Assembly (NCBI GenBank): GCA_020698575.1
Contig: CM036255.1
Coordinates: forward strand, 33,926,411 to 33,990,410
Length of the DNA: 64,000 bases
Direction of reading: 5' to 3'
Origin: Bostrychus sinensis
Taxonomy: Eukaryota > Chordata > Actinopteri > Gobiiformes > Eleotridae
The notes under the pieces are model-generated. The model worked only from the letters and a program-made list of their open reading frames with translations, was not told the DNA's origin and searched no databases. Positions within the stretch are counted from its first letter, which is position 1, and every line of letters begins with the position of its first letter. Both the position numbers and the translations under genes were made by a program. This document shows, one piece after another, positions 1 through 10,364 of this stretch.

Positions 1-134
1 ATTATTATTTTTTTTTTTTTTTTTATATATATCAAAACATATTCATATCCGCATATATATTCATATACATATTATTATATACATCTGTTATATGTTGTTT
101 GTTCCTTGTAAGTCATAATATTGTTTTGTTTGTC

Positions 135-1230
135 TCATGTCTTATGTATTACATGTAGGTATGTCTGCACCTGTAAATAAAAATAAAATGTGTCAGCTGA
201 CCTCTTCCTACCTCTCTCCCGCTCTGTAGCGTCAGCGAGTGAGAAAAGAACCTTGTCGTGGCTCCATCTATACCGCCCTTGGGTTAAAGCTGTTTTGCAG
301 CTGGACAGTATGTGTGCCAGGGTTCCCTTCTGCCTACAGAGCTTGCAGAGTGGATCCTCTCTCAGCCCCCATGGGTGCAGATGTGTTGGTGAAGGAAGGG
401 TGTCGTACACAGACCTCAGGAGGAAGGAGATACGGTAAGGCTCCAGTCGCCACAGCTCTCGCCACGTGACCTTGCGCTTGGGCAGATCCCATTTTGTCCA
501 AGCCCCTGGGAACCTTGCTCCACTGCTGTAGCTAGTCGTTTCTCCTCCTCCCTGCTCCGCACCTCCGCCTGCACCGTGCCTCGTCTGATCCTTGCATTTG
601 CATCTCCCCAGGATTGAAAATGAGCCGAGCCGAGGCCTTGCCGTTGGACGCACTGGTTGCCAATGATGTGTGGCATCTTTGGAGAGTTCACTGCCTGCTC
701 CACGGCTGCGTTGGCCGCCCACTTGCGCCCAGACCTGGATGTAACACCTGCTTGTTTTACCAGGACATCGTTGGAATCGCTCAGGCTTAACACAACTCTG
801 CATTTTGCCACCTTGTACTCCTCAACAACTGATGACAGGGGGAGTTGCAACTGCCCAGACTGAATGTAAAGGCCCACTGAGGAGAAACTTGGGGGGATGC
901 CCAGCCACCTCTGTAAGTGCTGGTTGGTCTTCCTCTCGATGGCCTCTACGGTAGTCATGGGGAACTCACAGACAGTAAAGAGCCAGAGGAGCCTGGGCAA
1001 GAGGCCGTGTTGATACAGCCAGGTCTTGAACTTGCCCAGAAGTAAGGATTTATCAATCTTCCTCAGTCCCTCCTCGCTCTGCTTCACAGCCTCAGCAACA
1101 TTGGCGCCATCTGTCAGCGACGCATTGAACCACTTCCCCAGGAACTTTATTGGGTTGCCCTTGATGGAAGGATAACCTCTCCCTGGACTTGGAGGCTGAA
1201 CTCGCTGGGAACTTTGCCTTTCTTGATGAT
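135..1230 (-). pseudogene. Decayed non-LTR retrotransposon, C-terminal reverse-transcriptase/zinc-knuckle part
   Basis: Read on the minus strand, two overlapping frames together give the tail of a LINE polyprotein. The first (about 1087 down to 480) carries the post-RT region with the signature QRWLGIPPSFSSVGLY. The second (about 500 down to 200) carries KVTWRELWRLEPYRISFLL and a Cys-His knuckle (CKLC...HILSSC). The reading frame shifts between them near 480-500, and the frame upstream of 1087 is also broken, so this is a dead fragment. The general layout resembles R2-like/NeSL-like elements as I remember them; the clade is not certain. It lies 5' of cluster A and has no visible role in the immunoglobulin locus. 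Confidence 0.75.
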
Positions 1231-1825
1231 AAAATTATGAAGCAAAAATCTTTTTTGATATTTTAATATTAATATCAGTCCTGTTTTAGAAAATCACTTC
1301 TGCAAATGTGAATATTATCTAGCTAAATAGTAGCTGATTTGATGTGGTAAATTTAAAATAAACTGAACAGCTGAAAGATCTTCCTCATTTAATATTATGG
1401 TTTTTATGGTAAACCACAAAATTAAAGCATTTCAATTCTTTTTTCCACCATTTCCAAAATGGATTGGTTTGTAACAAAAACAATTAAAAACAACAACAAT
1501 CCAGTAAAAAATAAATGGAGAAACATTTAAGATCTGACAAACAAGGAAATAAACTGAGCACAAATATGGCAAACAGTAAAGGACAAAACTGAGATCTATG
1601 TGGAAACTAGGCAGAGAAAAATGTTAAAACGTAAAAAAATATGAAAATGTTTATTCATACAGTAGGTATGTCAACATAACAATAAATAATCATGAGCAAC
1701 TGAATAGTGAAAAAATAAAAATTGGACAACTAAACAATGACTGTATTTATGTACTTTACAACTCCCAACTTTTTATTATCATTGTAGTTGTAGATTAGAT
1801 TGTTGTGTGTGATGCTGATGATACA
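1231..1825. other. Gene-free AT-rich DNA upstream of V1
   Basis: No open frame with recognisable similarity. The last 120 bases (from about 1760) match the sequence in front of V2 (about 6070-6148), so the V1 and V2 upstream regions are duplicates of one another. Confidence 0.6.
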
Positions 1826-1926
1826 GGACCATGCTGCTGCTCAGAGTGCTGTCCCTGTTGGAGCCTCATTTCCATAGACACACACTTTGCATGAGCAGCA
1901 GCATGGTCCAGTGGGACACTTTATAG
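1826..1926 (+). promoter_or_regulatory. V1 promoter: hairpin, octamer-like box and TATA-like box
   Basis: An octamer-like box CTTTGCAT (1885-1892; 7 of 8 bases of the immunoglobulin octamer ATTTGCAT) is followed by a TATA-like TTATAG (1921-1926) and the leader ATGs at 1967 and 2006. A perfect 18-bp inverted repeat (arms 1826-1843 and 1892-1909, 48-bp loop) encloses the octamer region. The same hairpin occurs in front of V2 and V4 only. Confidence 0.6.
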
Positions 1927-1966
1927 TCCTGAGAGGTGCACTCTGGAGCACTGGCAGCTGTCCTTC

Positions 1967-2485
1967 ATGACAACACAAGCCACAGAAGCCCTCCTCATCA
2001 CCAACATGACTTTGGTGTGCGTCCTCATGTGGACTGTCCTCTGCTGCTGCTTCACAGGTAAAGTCCAGAGAGTCCCACTGCTGTCCTCTGTCCACATCCG
2101 TCCCTCTGAGACCAACCAGACTAAACCATCAGGTGCTTTGTGTTTGTGTGTGTTCAGAGTCCAGAGGACAGGTGACAGTGACTCAGGCTGGAGCAGTGAG
2201 GGCCGCCCTGGGGGCCACCGTCAACATACAGTGTACTGTCAGTCAGGATGTGGGCTATCACAGTAGTTATGGGCACTATTTACACTGGTACCAACAGAGA
2301 GATGGAGAGAGACCTAAAGCTCTCATTTATCTTGCATCAACTCGAGTCTCAGATGTTCCCAGTCGTTTTTCAGGCAGTGGATCTGGGTCTCGCTTCACTC
2401 TGACCATCAGTGGAGTTCAGGCTGAAGATTATACTGTTTACTACTGTCTGAGTTATCACTAACATCAACAGTCAGGCTGTGTTCA
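1967..2485 (+). CDS. Immunoglobulin light-chain V segment V1 (family 1), stop codon in germline CDR3
   Basis: Two exons. The leader exon 1967-2057 has ATGs at 1967 and 2006 in the same frame; the 2006 start gives the compact signal peptide MTLVCVLMWTVLCCCFT. The donor is CACAG|GTAAAG, and exon 2 runs 2158-2485 after a TGTTCAG acceptor. Phases match across the intron (split codon GAG). The mature V starts SRGQVTVTQAG and has the disulphide cysteines (IQC and YYC), the WYQQ tryptophan and FSGSGSG in FR3. Eight such family-1 genes occur here. V1 is odd: after YYCLSYH a TAA (2460-2462) sits 23 bases before the heptamer, apparently from a one-base insertion relative to V3. Only deep trimming during joining could rescue it, so it is probably non-functional. 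Confidence 0.85.
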
Positions 2486-2513
2486 CACAGTGAAAAAGAG
2501 TCGTACAAAAACC
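2486..2513 (+). other. 12-RSS of V1
   Basis: Consensus heptamer CACAGTG (2486-2492), a 12-base spacer and nonamer ACAAAAACC (2505-2513). Confidence 0.9.
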
Positions 2514-2925
2514 TCCCTCAGTCAGACTGAACTGAAACTGTCTCACTTCACTGAGCTCACACACAGAGAGAGATACTAGATTATAAAATATAACGACAAT
2601 AAAACAGCCCAGAGGTTTTCTTTTTAAAATACTCACAATACATTTTTTAAAATATGAACTCTGATAGCTTTATATTTTTACTTTTTTGTAAGTATTTTTT
2701 GATGAGGTCATTGTTTTTATTTAATATAATACAAACTACAATGACAATGACAAGAAGACGAGTAACAATAAAGACATTTAGACAATTACATGGTACAAAC
2801 AATAAGCATTCACACACATTTAATCAAACCATTTCATCTTGACACAACTTCATTTTACATCAAAACTAAACATTTACATTTCTTTCCCAGTCATTATTTT
2901 AATTTAGATTTTATATTTTATGTAC
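2514..2925. other. Gene-free AT-rich DNA
   Basis: 3' flank of V1. The first 60 bases are the V 3'-flank block shared with other V segments (GACTCACTTCACTGAGCTC-like). The rest shows no coding signal. Confidence 0.5.
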
Positions 2926-4070
2926 GCAGATGATACAGTTATTCTTGCCCATGGAAAATCATTACAGGGTCACCTCAAAATGAACACATGCTATGTCTTT
3001 AGTTACAACCTGGCTTCAGCAATCCTGTCTACTATTGAATATTTTCAAAACTGTTTCTATGGTTTTTTCAAAAAGTAATATAAATATAAAACCAGAAATG
3101 TTAACTTCAGGAGAAAGTTACAGGTTGTTACAGAATACAAGTGTCTTGGATTACACATTGATTCAAACCTTAGTTTCAAAAGTCATCAAAAAAGTTAGCT
3201 ACAAGATCAAATTTTTGGTTTATCAGAGATTTCTTGTCAACTGAAGCTGCTAAGATGTATTTCTTTGCTGTGATTCTTTCCCATATTACTTATTGTTTAA
3301 TAAGTTGGTCCAATATACAGGTCACAACAATAAAACAATAGAAGCCTTATACAAACAAGCACTAAACATTTTGGATAAAAAACCATACAGTTATCATCAC
3401 TGCAATATTTTGCAAAAATATAAACTACTGAGTTGGGAAAATCTCATTAAATACAAAAACATCTGCTTAGTCTCCAAGATAAGGCATGGTTTAGCTCCTC
3501 CTCCATTGTGTGAATTCCTCCACTTCAGATCCAGTGTGGTCAGAGTAACCAGAGGGCAGTGAGGGAAGACGGCATCATCCCCCGAAGAAAAAGTGCATTT
3601 GGTCAGGCTGTGTTCTCCTTAAGAGCATCTCAGCAGTGGAGCTCAGTGTCAGAATCAATACCCGAGTCTCCATCTTTCTAATCATTTAAGAAGATGCTAA
3701 AAAATGGCTTTGAGACTCAGATGTGGACACTGATGATCCACTTATGAATTATTGTAATGAATGTTGGTGTTAGTTGTTAACTTATAGTACATTGTGTAAG
3801 TGATTGTGTGATTGTATGCTGCTTGTGTGTTTTTTTTTTTTCTGTTTTTTTTTTTTTTTGGTTTATTTGTTTTTTTTGTTTGTTTGTTTTTTGTTTATTT
3901 GTCTGTTTTTTGTTTTTTTTTAAGGTTGCCTCTCTACAACTGGCAAAGGGACTACCAATGTTAAAATTAGAAAACTAGGCTAACTCGGGTGCATTTACAT
4001 TGTTTAATGTTGATTAATATACACTGTCCCTTCTCAAATAAATAAATTAAGTTAAATTAAATAAATATCT
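2926..4070 (+). pseudogene. Decayed CR1/L2-like LINE, RT C-terminal half plus 3' UTR
   Basis: The frame opens at the RT active-site block YADDTVILAHG (YADD from 2933). Further LINE-like pieces follow in shifting frames: EYKCLGLHIDSNLSFKSH near 3135-3185, LYKQALNILDKKPYSYHH near 3345-3400 and YKLLSWENLIKYKNICLVSK near 3420-3475. Several stops and frameshifts break it. The 3' part (about 3920-4070: CTCTACAACTGGCAAAGGGA then an AAATAAATAAAT tail) resembles the 3' UTR of a common teleost LINE. The clade is from memory and not verified. Confidence 0.75.
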
Positions 4071-5404
4071 AACAGACATTATATATCCTCCTGGGACCCA
4101 GAAGAAAAAAAGGTTTAATATTTTGATTTCTTTGACATAATTTAAGTCTAAAGGTTGCAAGAAACATGTTACTCCAACTTTTTTTTTTTCAAGCATGTTG
4201 TTTATTTTTTATCAAATGTCATTTGTAGAGGACATCAGGTCTTAATAAATATAACAGTGTAATTATAGAAAAAAGTATGTAATAATATCTATTAATAAAA
4301 AAAAAGTGGGGTAAATCAATCAATATAAATTCCTAAACAGGTTTTAGGTTTAGATAAGGTTTAGTTTGGGTTCAGGTTGTGGTTAACCATAGGATTAGCC
4401 CAAATTATTTACATTAAGTTTAAGATATGTCTCCATAAAATGAATGTAAGTCTATGTAAAGTAAAGTAACCTCCTAAAATCCATGAGTAAAACATGTGAG
4501 GGCTGTGTCACCCATTTGTTTCCTATGGAGCATTTAGTTTTACAAAAGACGCATTAAGTCCTGACGTCCATTACACAGGACATGGACAGAAAGTAAAGTA
4601 TTTTAAAGGAGCTACATTTTGAGTACATTTGTAAAAACTTGTTAACATTTTATTACGGCCCTCAGCTTCAACAATAAATAACATTTGTGAAATCCTCAAA
4701 AACTTGGTCACCGTCAGACCTTGGTGCCAAAAAAATGTGGCTGATAAATTTGTGGTAATTTAGAAAAGAAAGCTCAGGAGCTGTGACAGAACCACCCCAA
4801 CAAATGATTTATTGTTAGAAGGCCCATGATGTCCTCTTGACAGGACACAGGATTTACAAAGACTGCATGCATGATGTTTAAGTTCCATGTCCAACACTCA
4901 TGTCCCCCACAGAGGACAAACATGAATTACCAGCTCTCAGGAGGAAATGTTTCTTTTTGTTATTTCAATACTAATATCTGTTCTGTTTTATAAATCACTT
5001 CTGCAAATGTAAAGATCTGTACTTATTAAAGAGGAGCAGATTTATTTATATTAAACTGAGCTGCTGAAAGAGCCTGCTCATAAAATCTCATGTTTTTTAT
5101 GTTTCAAACAACTAACTTAACGCATTTCCATATTTTTTCCACAACTGATTGGTTTGTAATAAAAACATCTGAGGATATCGACAACTCATGAAAAAAAAGA
5201 AAAAAAAAGTGACAAGCAATGAAGTAAATTGAGCGCTATTAGGACAAACTGTGAAGGATACAATTGAGACCTTTGTGAAAGCTCGGTAGAGAAACATTTT
5301 AAAACAGAAATATTATTTATTAAAATTAGATATGTCAACATAACAATAAAAAATATACAGATTAAAAAAATGAGCAACTGAAGAATATAAGAGAAAAACT
5401 AGTG
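4071..5404. other. Gene-free AT-rich DNA between LINE fragment and MITE
   Basis: No convincing open frame. The stretch near 4340-4400 is GGTTTAG-rich. The end (about 4930-5400) resembles the region upstream of V1 (about 1230-1700), pointing to duplication of V upstream DNA. Confidence 0.5.
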
Positions 5405-5922
5405 TTAAAGCTGCACTACCTGATTTAATTTTCCTTATTTTTTGGTAAAGATAATTATTTAGTTTTTAGTGCAGCATAACAGAAGTCATCTGAGAAAAAC
5501 TGAGCCTCTGAGGTCACCTGTGGGCTGTGTTATAAAGGTTTTTGTTTTAGAGCGAGGGAAGGAACAGTTTAACCAATCACACGCTTTCATAGGACAGGAG
5601 CGCTCTGATTGGTCGATACATCCTTTATCTATCCACAACTAGAATCTGTCAGGAATAATGTGAAGGAGCTGTTTAATTTCAAAATTCAGAGCTTATTCTC
5701 AGTATTTTTATTTTTTTTATTTTAAAGAATTAAAAGCAGACTCCAGATCTGTGCTGTGTTATTGTGACAGCTCCTGGCTGTGGACAGACTTCAGGTTTGT
5801 GTGAGACTGGGACAGAGCGGCGCCAAGGAGACGAATTAGGAAAGAGGAGTGTATCATTCAAACTCAACATTTTTTTAGACAAATCACTTTTACAGTCACA
5901 AAATCAGGTACTGCAGCTTTAA
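5405..5922. mobile_element. MITE with TTAA-flanked terminal inverted repeats
   Basis: The left end TTAAAGCTGCACTACCTGAT (from 5405) is matched by its reverse complement ATCAGGTACTGCAGCTTTAA ending at 5922, with one mismatch. The element is about 518 bp, non-coding, and has TTAA at both ends, as expected for a piggyBac-type non-autonomous element. The superfamily is inferred only from the TTAA ends. Confidence 0.65.
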
Positions 5923-6148
5923 TAAACAAATGGTAAAAAAATAAAGAGATTTAAAAAAAAAACATGCAAAACTGAAGCATATAAGAAGAAAAAATAGTGT
6001 TAATAAAAAAATAGTAAAAAAAATAAATAAAATAAAATTAGGACAACGAATAATGAACTACCCATATTTATATATTTACACTGTCTCCCAACTTTTTATT
6101 ATCATTGTAGTTGTAGATTAGATTGTTGTGTGTGATGCTGATGATACA

Positions 6149-6249
6149 GGACCATGCTGCTGCTCAGAGTGCTGTCCCTGTTGGAGCCTCATTTCCATAG
6201 ACACACACTTTGCATGAGCAGCAGCATGGTCCAGTGGGACACTTTATAG
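6149..6249 (+). promoter_or_regulatory. V2 promoter: hairpin, octamer-like box and TATA-like box
   Basis: Same arrangement as V1: an 18-bp inverted-repeat arm from 6149, CTTTGCAT at 6208-6215 and TTTATAG at 6243-6249. Confidence 0.6.
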
Positions 6250-6289
6250 TCCTGAGAGGTGCACTCTGGAGCACTGGCAGCTGTCCTTC

Positions 6290-6807
6290 ATGACAACACA
6301 AGCCACAGAAGCCCTCCTCATCACCAACATGACTTTGGTGTGCGTCCTCATGTGGACTGTCCTCTGCTGCTGCTTCACAGGTAAAGTCCAGAGAGTCCCA
6401 CTGCTGTCCTCTGTCCACATCCGTCCCTCTGAGACCAACCAGACTAAACCATCAGGTGCTTTGTGTTTGTGTGTGTTCAGAGTCCAGAGGACAGGTGACA
6501 GTGACTCAGGCTGGAGCAGTGAGGGCCGCCCTGGGGGCCACCGTCAACATACAGTGTACTGTCAGTCAGGATGTGTACTATCACAGTAGTTATGGGCACT
6601 ATTTTTACTGGTACCAACAGAGAGATGGAGAGAGACCTAAAGCTCTCATTTATCGTGCAACAAATCGAGTCTCAGATGTTCCCAGTCGTTTTTCAGGCAG
6701 TGGATCTGGGTCTCGCTTCACTCTGACCATCAGTGGAGTTCAGGCTGAAGATTATACTGTTTACTACTGTCAGAGTGATCACTGGATCAACAGTCAGAGT
6801 GTGTTCA
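6290..6807 (+). CDS. Immunoglobulin light-chain V segment V2 (family 1), intact
   Basis: Leader exon 6290-6380 (alternative ATG 6329) and V exon 6481-6807, with canonical GT/AG sites and matching phase. The V domain is open to the heptamer. CDR1 is QDVYYHSSYGHY, CDR2 region RATNRVS, and the germline end is YYCQSDHWINSQSVFT. About 13 germline residues after the second Cys is long compared with mammalian kappa V genes but shared by family 1. V2 is the nearest V to J-A in the same orientation, so deletional joining is expected. Confidence 0.92.
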
Positions 6808-6835
6808 CACAGTGAAAAACACTCGTACAAAAACC
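6808..6835 (+). other. 12-RSS of V2
   Basis: CACAGTG (6808-6814), 12-base spacer AAAAACACTCGT, nonamer ACAAAAACC (6827-6835). Confidence 0.92.
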
Positions 6836-7432
6836 TCCCTCAGTCAGACAGAACAGAAACTGACTCACTTCACTGAGCTCACACTGCACAGACTTACACT
6901 ACATTATAAAAACAATACTATTTCACTTTTATTTATTTAAAATAAACTAAATAATTTTCTCAGTCAAACCCAGTCAGACTTTATTTCTAGAGAACATTTA
7001 AAACAAGCTCAGTTCAGACCAAAGAACAGGCCACACACACACCATCAGTAACAGTAGACTCACCGCTCACACTGCTCTGTAAAAATATATGTATACAAAC
7101 AACATAGGGTTTTACAAATATAATACAATTTTAATTTATTTATTTTAGGAAAAAAATACATTTTTTATGACATATAGAAACTTAAAACTGACAAGAGTCA
7201 GTTTGAGTCTGGACTTAGTTTTGGTCTTTGTTTGGTCCTGGATTAGTCCAAGTTTTGCCATAGCTTGGTTTAGTCCTAGTTTAGTTCTGGTTCAGTCAAA
7301 CTTTTGTCCTAATTTAGTCCAAGTTTATTCCTGGTTTAGTTCTAAATCTGACCTGATGCTGAAGCTGTTTCAGAGTTGTTTACCAGTTTCTCCACAACTG
7401 AATGGTTTTGTAACAGTCTCTGAACGGCTGCA
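6836..7432. other. V-J intergenic DNA of cluster A with degenerate GGTTTAGTCC tracts
   Basis: No separate gene. Positions about 7195-7350 are a decayed tandem array around GGTTTAGTCCT/TGGTTCAGTC. This is the same motif that fills introns 1, 4 and 6 of the fibrinogen-domain gene at 51-63 kb. From 7356 an open frame (ATG of MLKLFQ) runs on through the J RSS into J. Confidence 0.55.
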
Positions 7433-7471
7433 GGTTTTTGTACGACCACTCAATGAGTTTGTATCACTGTG
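7433..7471 (+). other. 23-RSS of J-A
   Basis: Nonamer GGTTTTTGT (7433-7441), 23-base spacer, heptamer CACTGTG (7465-7471). V with a 12-RSS and J with a 23-RSS is the kappa layout, the reverse of lambda. Confidence 0.92.
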
Positions 7472-7509
7472 GTTCACGTTCGGTGGAGGAACCAGACTGG
7501 AGCTGAACT
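7472..7509 (+). CDS. Immunoglobulin light-chain J segment J-A
   Basis: A 38-base segment encoding (W)FTFGGGTRLELN with the FGXG joining motif, ending in donor T|GTAAGT in phase 1. The same segment occurs in all five clusters. Confidence 0.93.
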
Positions 7510-8426
7510 GTAAGTCATTTCAACTTCTTCATATTTTCTTATAAACTCACTTACTTTTCATTATTTTTTATTGATATTTGTATATTGATGTGTCTAAAAA
7601 CTTATATCTGTTTTTTTTTTTAATTTGATATGAAAATAGAAGACATGGTCAGTATCATTGCCCATGTCTTCTTATTCTCCTCAACTTAAATTAATGTCTC
7701 TAACCTGACAGGAAAAAACAATAATAAAATAAATCTATGTCAATGAATTTTGGATTTAGAACAAACTTTATTTCTATGACATTTTCTGCTTTTAATTGTA
7801 CAAATTTTATTTTTTTTCCTTGTTAACAATGTGTTGAATTGTTTCTTCTCTTTTTTGTCTATCTCCTGATCAACGTTTTTATTTCAGTTTAAACTTAGAA
7901 AACCAATGTAAAAGAAACTTAACATGAACAGTGTCTCATGTTAAAGTCTTGAGGTTTTTCTCTGTTTATCTTTAGCTCTGAAACCTTTCTGTCGTTCTGC
8001 TTCAGTGGAGCCTCTCTGTAACAGAGCTCTTTTTCCACTGACGCAGTTTGGACTAAAACTATTGTTTATTACAAAAGCACAACTTAACTTTTACATTTGT
8101 TTAATTGTATATATTTTTTTATTCTTTTATTCTGTTGTATTTTATGAATTTGGTTAAGTTTTTGCCAGTTTTGTATTGTTGTAATTTTCAGATTTTTTTA
8201 TTCACTTTTTTTATACTTTTTTTCTTTCAATTTATTTATTTTTACACTTTACTATTGTTATTGACTTTGTCTTTTCAAATTCCCAATTTTAAATGTGTAT
8301 AAAAGCATAATCTACATTAAAATTGACTACATGTTGTTTGTCTTTCCTCTGCTAAATCATTCCATTGACCTTACTGACTCTTCATAATGTATTGTATTTA
8401 CATATTGTCCCATTGTGTGTCTGCAG
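7510..8426 (+). other. J-C intron of cluster A
   Basis: An AT-rich 917-base intron with donor GTAAGT and acceptor TGTCTGCAG. It includes poly-T runs and a block (about 7890-8060) kept in all clusters. No gene seen. Confidence 0.8.
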
Positions 8427-8755
8427 TGGGGCGAGTGGAGCCCACCCTGACAGTGCTGCCCCCCTCCAGAGAGGAGCTGGCCCAGGGGAAGGCCACGCTC
8501 ATGTGCCTGGCCAACAAGGGCTTCCCGTCAGACTGGAGCGTGTCCTGGAAGGTGTCCGGCGGCGGCGGCGGCCGGGAGCAGAGCCGGAGCCCCGCGGTGC
8601 CGCAAAAGGACGGCCACTACAGCTGGAGCAGCAGCCTGACGCTCCCCGCACACCAGTGGAGGGACGGGGGCGTGGCTGTGAGCTGTGAGGCCAGCCAGGG
8701 CTCCCAGAGTCCAGTGTCACACACACTGAGCGCACTGCAGTGTTCCCAGGACTGA
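8427..8755 (+). CDS. Immunoglobulin light-chain C exon C-A
   Basis: Single C exon. With the J codon fraction the join reads LN-L-GRVEPTLTVLPPS. The domain shows the C1-set features: first Cys in LMCLANKGF, Trp in VSWKV, second Cys in VSCEAS, and a C-terminal Cys in LQCSQD that would pair with the heavy chain. The coding end is TGA at 8753-8755. A GGC run (8559-8570 area) encodes five consecutive glycines in the middle of the domain. Codons are strongly GC-rich against AT-rich surroundings. Product: secreted or membrane-bound Ig light chain, probably a kappa-type teleost isotype (L1/L3); the isotype is not proven. The nucleotide sequence looks the same as in C-B and C-D. Confidence 0.95.
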
Positions 8756-8875
8756 CACACTCACTGGGATCAGGCAGAGCGCCCTCTGCTGTCAGCTCAC
8801 GCCTCTACAGCTACAGCTACACTTCACTTACTGCGCCGCACACACACCTCTGTCGGAATTGGGACGTCCCGCTTC

Positions 8876-8881
8876 AATAAA
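8876..8881 (+). promoter_or_regulatory. Poly(A) signal of C-A
   Basis: AATAAA about 120 bases after the stop; a second AATAAA lies at 8938-8943. Both are kept in the other C genes. Confidence 0.75.
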
Positions 8882-8959
8882 GAGCTGCTCATCAAAAGCA
8901 TGTTTCTGTCTTGAGCTGGTTGTGATGGAACACTTTCAATAAATACACAATAAACCTGC

Positions 8960-9070
8960 ACTCACCTGTGTCTCTGAGTCTCTGTTCTTTTCACCTCATG
9001 GTCATTCAGGCGTCCAGTTTGTCATAAATAAATTAGATTTTTAGAGTTTCAATGAATGTCATATGATAGT

Positions 9071-9102
<32 letters not shown>

Positions 9103-9736
9103 TTAAATAAGTGTAATTTACAACATTTAACTGTAGACATCTGGAAAAACACACATTTATTATAATCAAAGTGTTACACATATTCATATCTCTATTTGTG
9201 ATACAAACAAACTGATTCACCAAGTTTTAAAACATATTCTTAAATAGTATCAAAATTTTTAAAGGTAAGGTAAAGGTTTGAACTTTTTTTTTTTCTTTTT
9301 TTTGTCAGATTGTGTAGGTTGTTTTCCACCAAAATAATAATGAGATGCCTCTGTGTATAAGAATGTTTTGTCTGTGCTTGTACATTGGATAATTTATTTC
9401 AAATATTTCTTGTCCAAAGTATTATCTTTTATTATATTTCGTACTTAGATAAAAAGCTTCATTTAATTTCAAATGTATATATTCTTAAAGTATTGGTCTC
9501 ATCAAAGAAAAATGTATAAATAAGTAAAAAACTAACGTGGTTGTTTTTTCCAAAAAAATAATATGGGTTTAATACACATTCAATTGCAACATTTTACTGT
9601 AATTTAACTGTTTGTTTTGGTCAGTATTTTAAAAATAAAAGTTTTGTATTTTTTATTGTCTTTATAATGTAGTGTAAGTCTGTGCAGTGTGAGCTCAGTG
9701 AAGTGAGTCAGTTTCAGTTCAGTTCTGACTGAGGGA
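8960..9736. other. Gene-free AT-rich DNA between C-A and V3
   Basis: A long poly-T tract at about 9079-9104 and no coding signal. The block is repeated in inverted orientation at about 30.7-31.5 kb, next to V9 and V10. Confidence 0.6.
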
Positions 9737-9764
9737 GGTTTTTGTACGACTGTTTTTCACTGTG
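9737..9764 (-). other. 12-RSS of V3
   Basis: On the minus strand: heptamer 9758-9764, 12-base spacer, nonamer 9737-9745. Confidence 0.92.
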
Positions 9765-10282
9765 TGAGCACATCCTTGCTGTTGATATAGTGATAACTCT
9801 GACAGTAGTAAACAGTATAATCTTCAGCCTGAACTCCACTGATGGTCAGAGTGAAGTGAGACCCAGATCCACTGCCTGAAAAACGACTGGGAACATCTGA
9901 GACTCGATTTGTTGCACGATAAATGAGAGCTTTAGGTCTCTCTCCATCTCTCTGTTGGTACCAGTACAAATAGTGTCCATTACTACTGTGATAGTACACA
10001 TCCTGACTGACAGTACACTGTATGTTGACGGTGGCCCCCAGGGCGGCCCTCACTGCTCCAGCCTGAGTCACTGTCACCTGTCCTCTGGACTCTGAACACA
10101 CACAAACACAAAGCACCTGATGGTTTAGTCTGGTTGGTCTCAGAGGGACGGATGTGGACAGAGGACAGCAGTGGGACTCTCTGGACTTTACCTGTGAAGC
10201 AGCAGCAGAGGACAGTCCACATGAGGACGCACACCAAAGTCATGTTGGTGATGAGGAGGGCTTCTGTGGCTTGTGTTGTCAT
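9765..10282 (-). CDS. Immunoglobulin light-chain V segment V3 (family 1), intact, opposite orientation to cluster A
   Basis: Leader exon 10192-10282 (alternative start 10243) and V exon 9765-10091, with matching splice phase. CDR1 is QDVYYHSSNGHY and the germline end is YYCQSYHYINSKDVLT. All framework landmarks are present. V3 lies downstream of C-A on the opposite strand. Its RSS and that of J-A both lie on their low-coordinate sides, so joining to J-A would be inversional. No minus-strand J lies below it in this window. Confidence 0.92.
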
Positions 10283-10322
10283 GAAGGACAGCTGCCAGTG
10301 CTCCAGAGTGCACCTCTCAGGA

Positions 10323-10364
10323 CTATAAAGTGTCCCACTGGACCATGCTGCTGCTCATGCAAAG
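10323..10364 (-). promoter_or_regulatory. V3 promoter
   Basis: TATA-like box (CTATAAAG, 10323-10330) and octamer-like ATGCAAAG (10357-10364), 7 of 8 bases of ATGCAAAT on the strand shown. Upstream DNA differs from V1, V2 and V4 (no hairpin). Confidence 0.6.

Noticed and set aside
1841..2115. Minus-strand frames of 64-141 aa over the V leaders (start MDRGQQW... or MVSEGRM...), repeated at every family-1 V
   Set aside because: They lie antisense to the leader exon and promoter and recur only because the V regions are duplicated. They match no protein I recognise.
8499..8735. Antisense and +1 frames over each C exon (78-108 aa, Arg/Pro/Gly-rich)
   Set aside because: Shadows caused by the GC-rich C exon. 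The Ig frame explains the sequence fully.
1967..8755. Lambda-type light chain
   Set aside because: The V segments have 12-base and the J segments 23-base RSS spacers, opposite to lambda.
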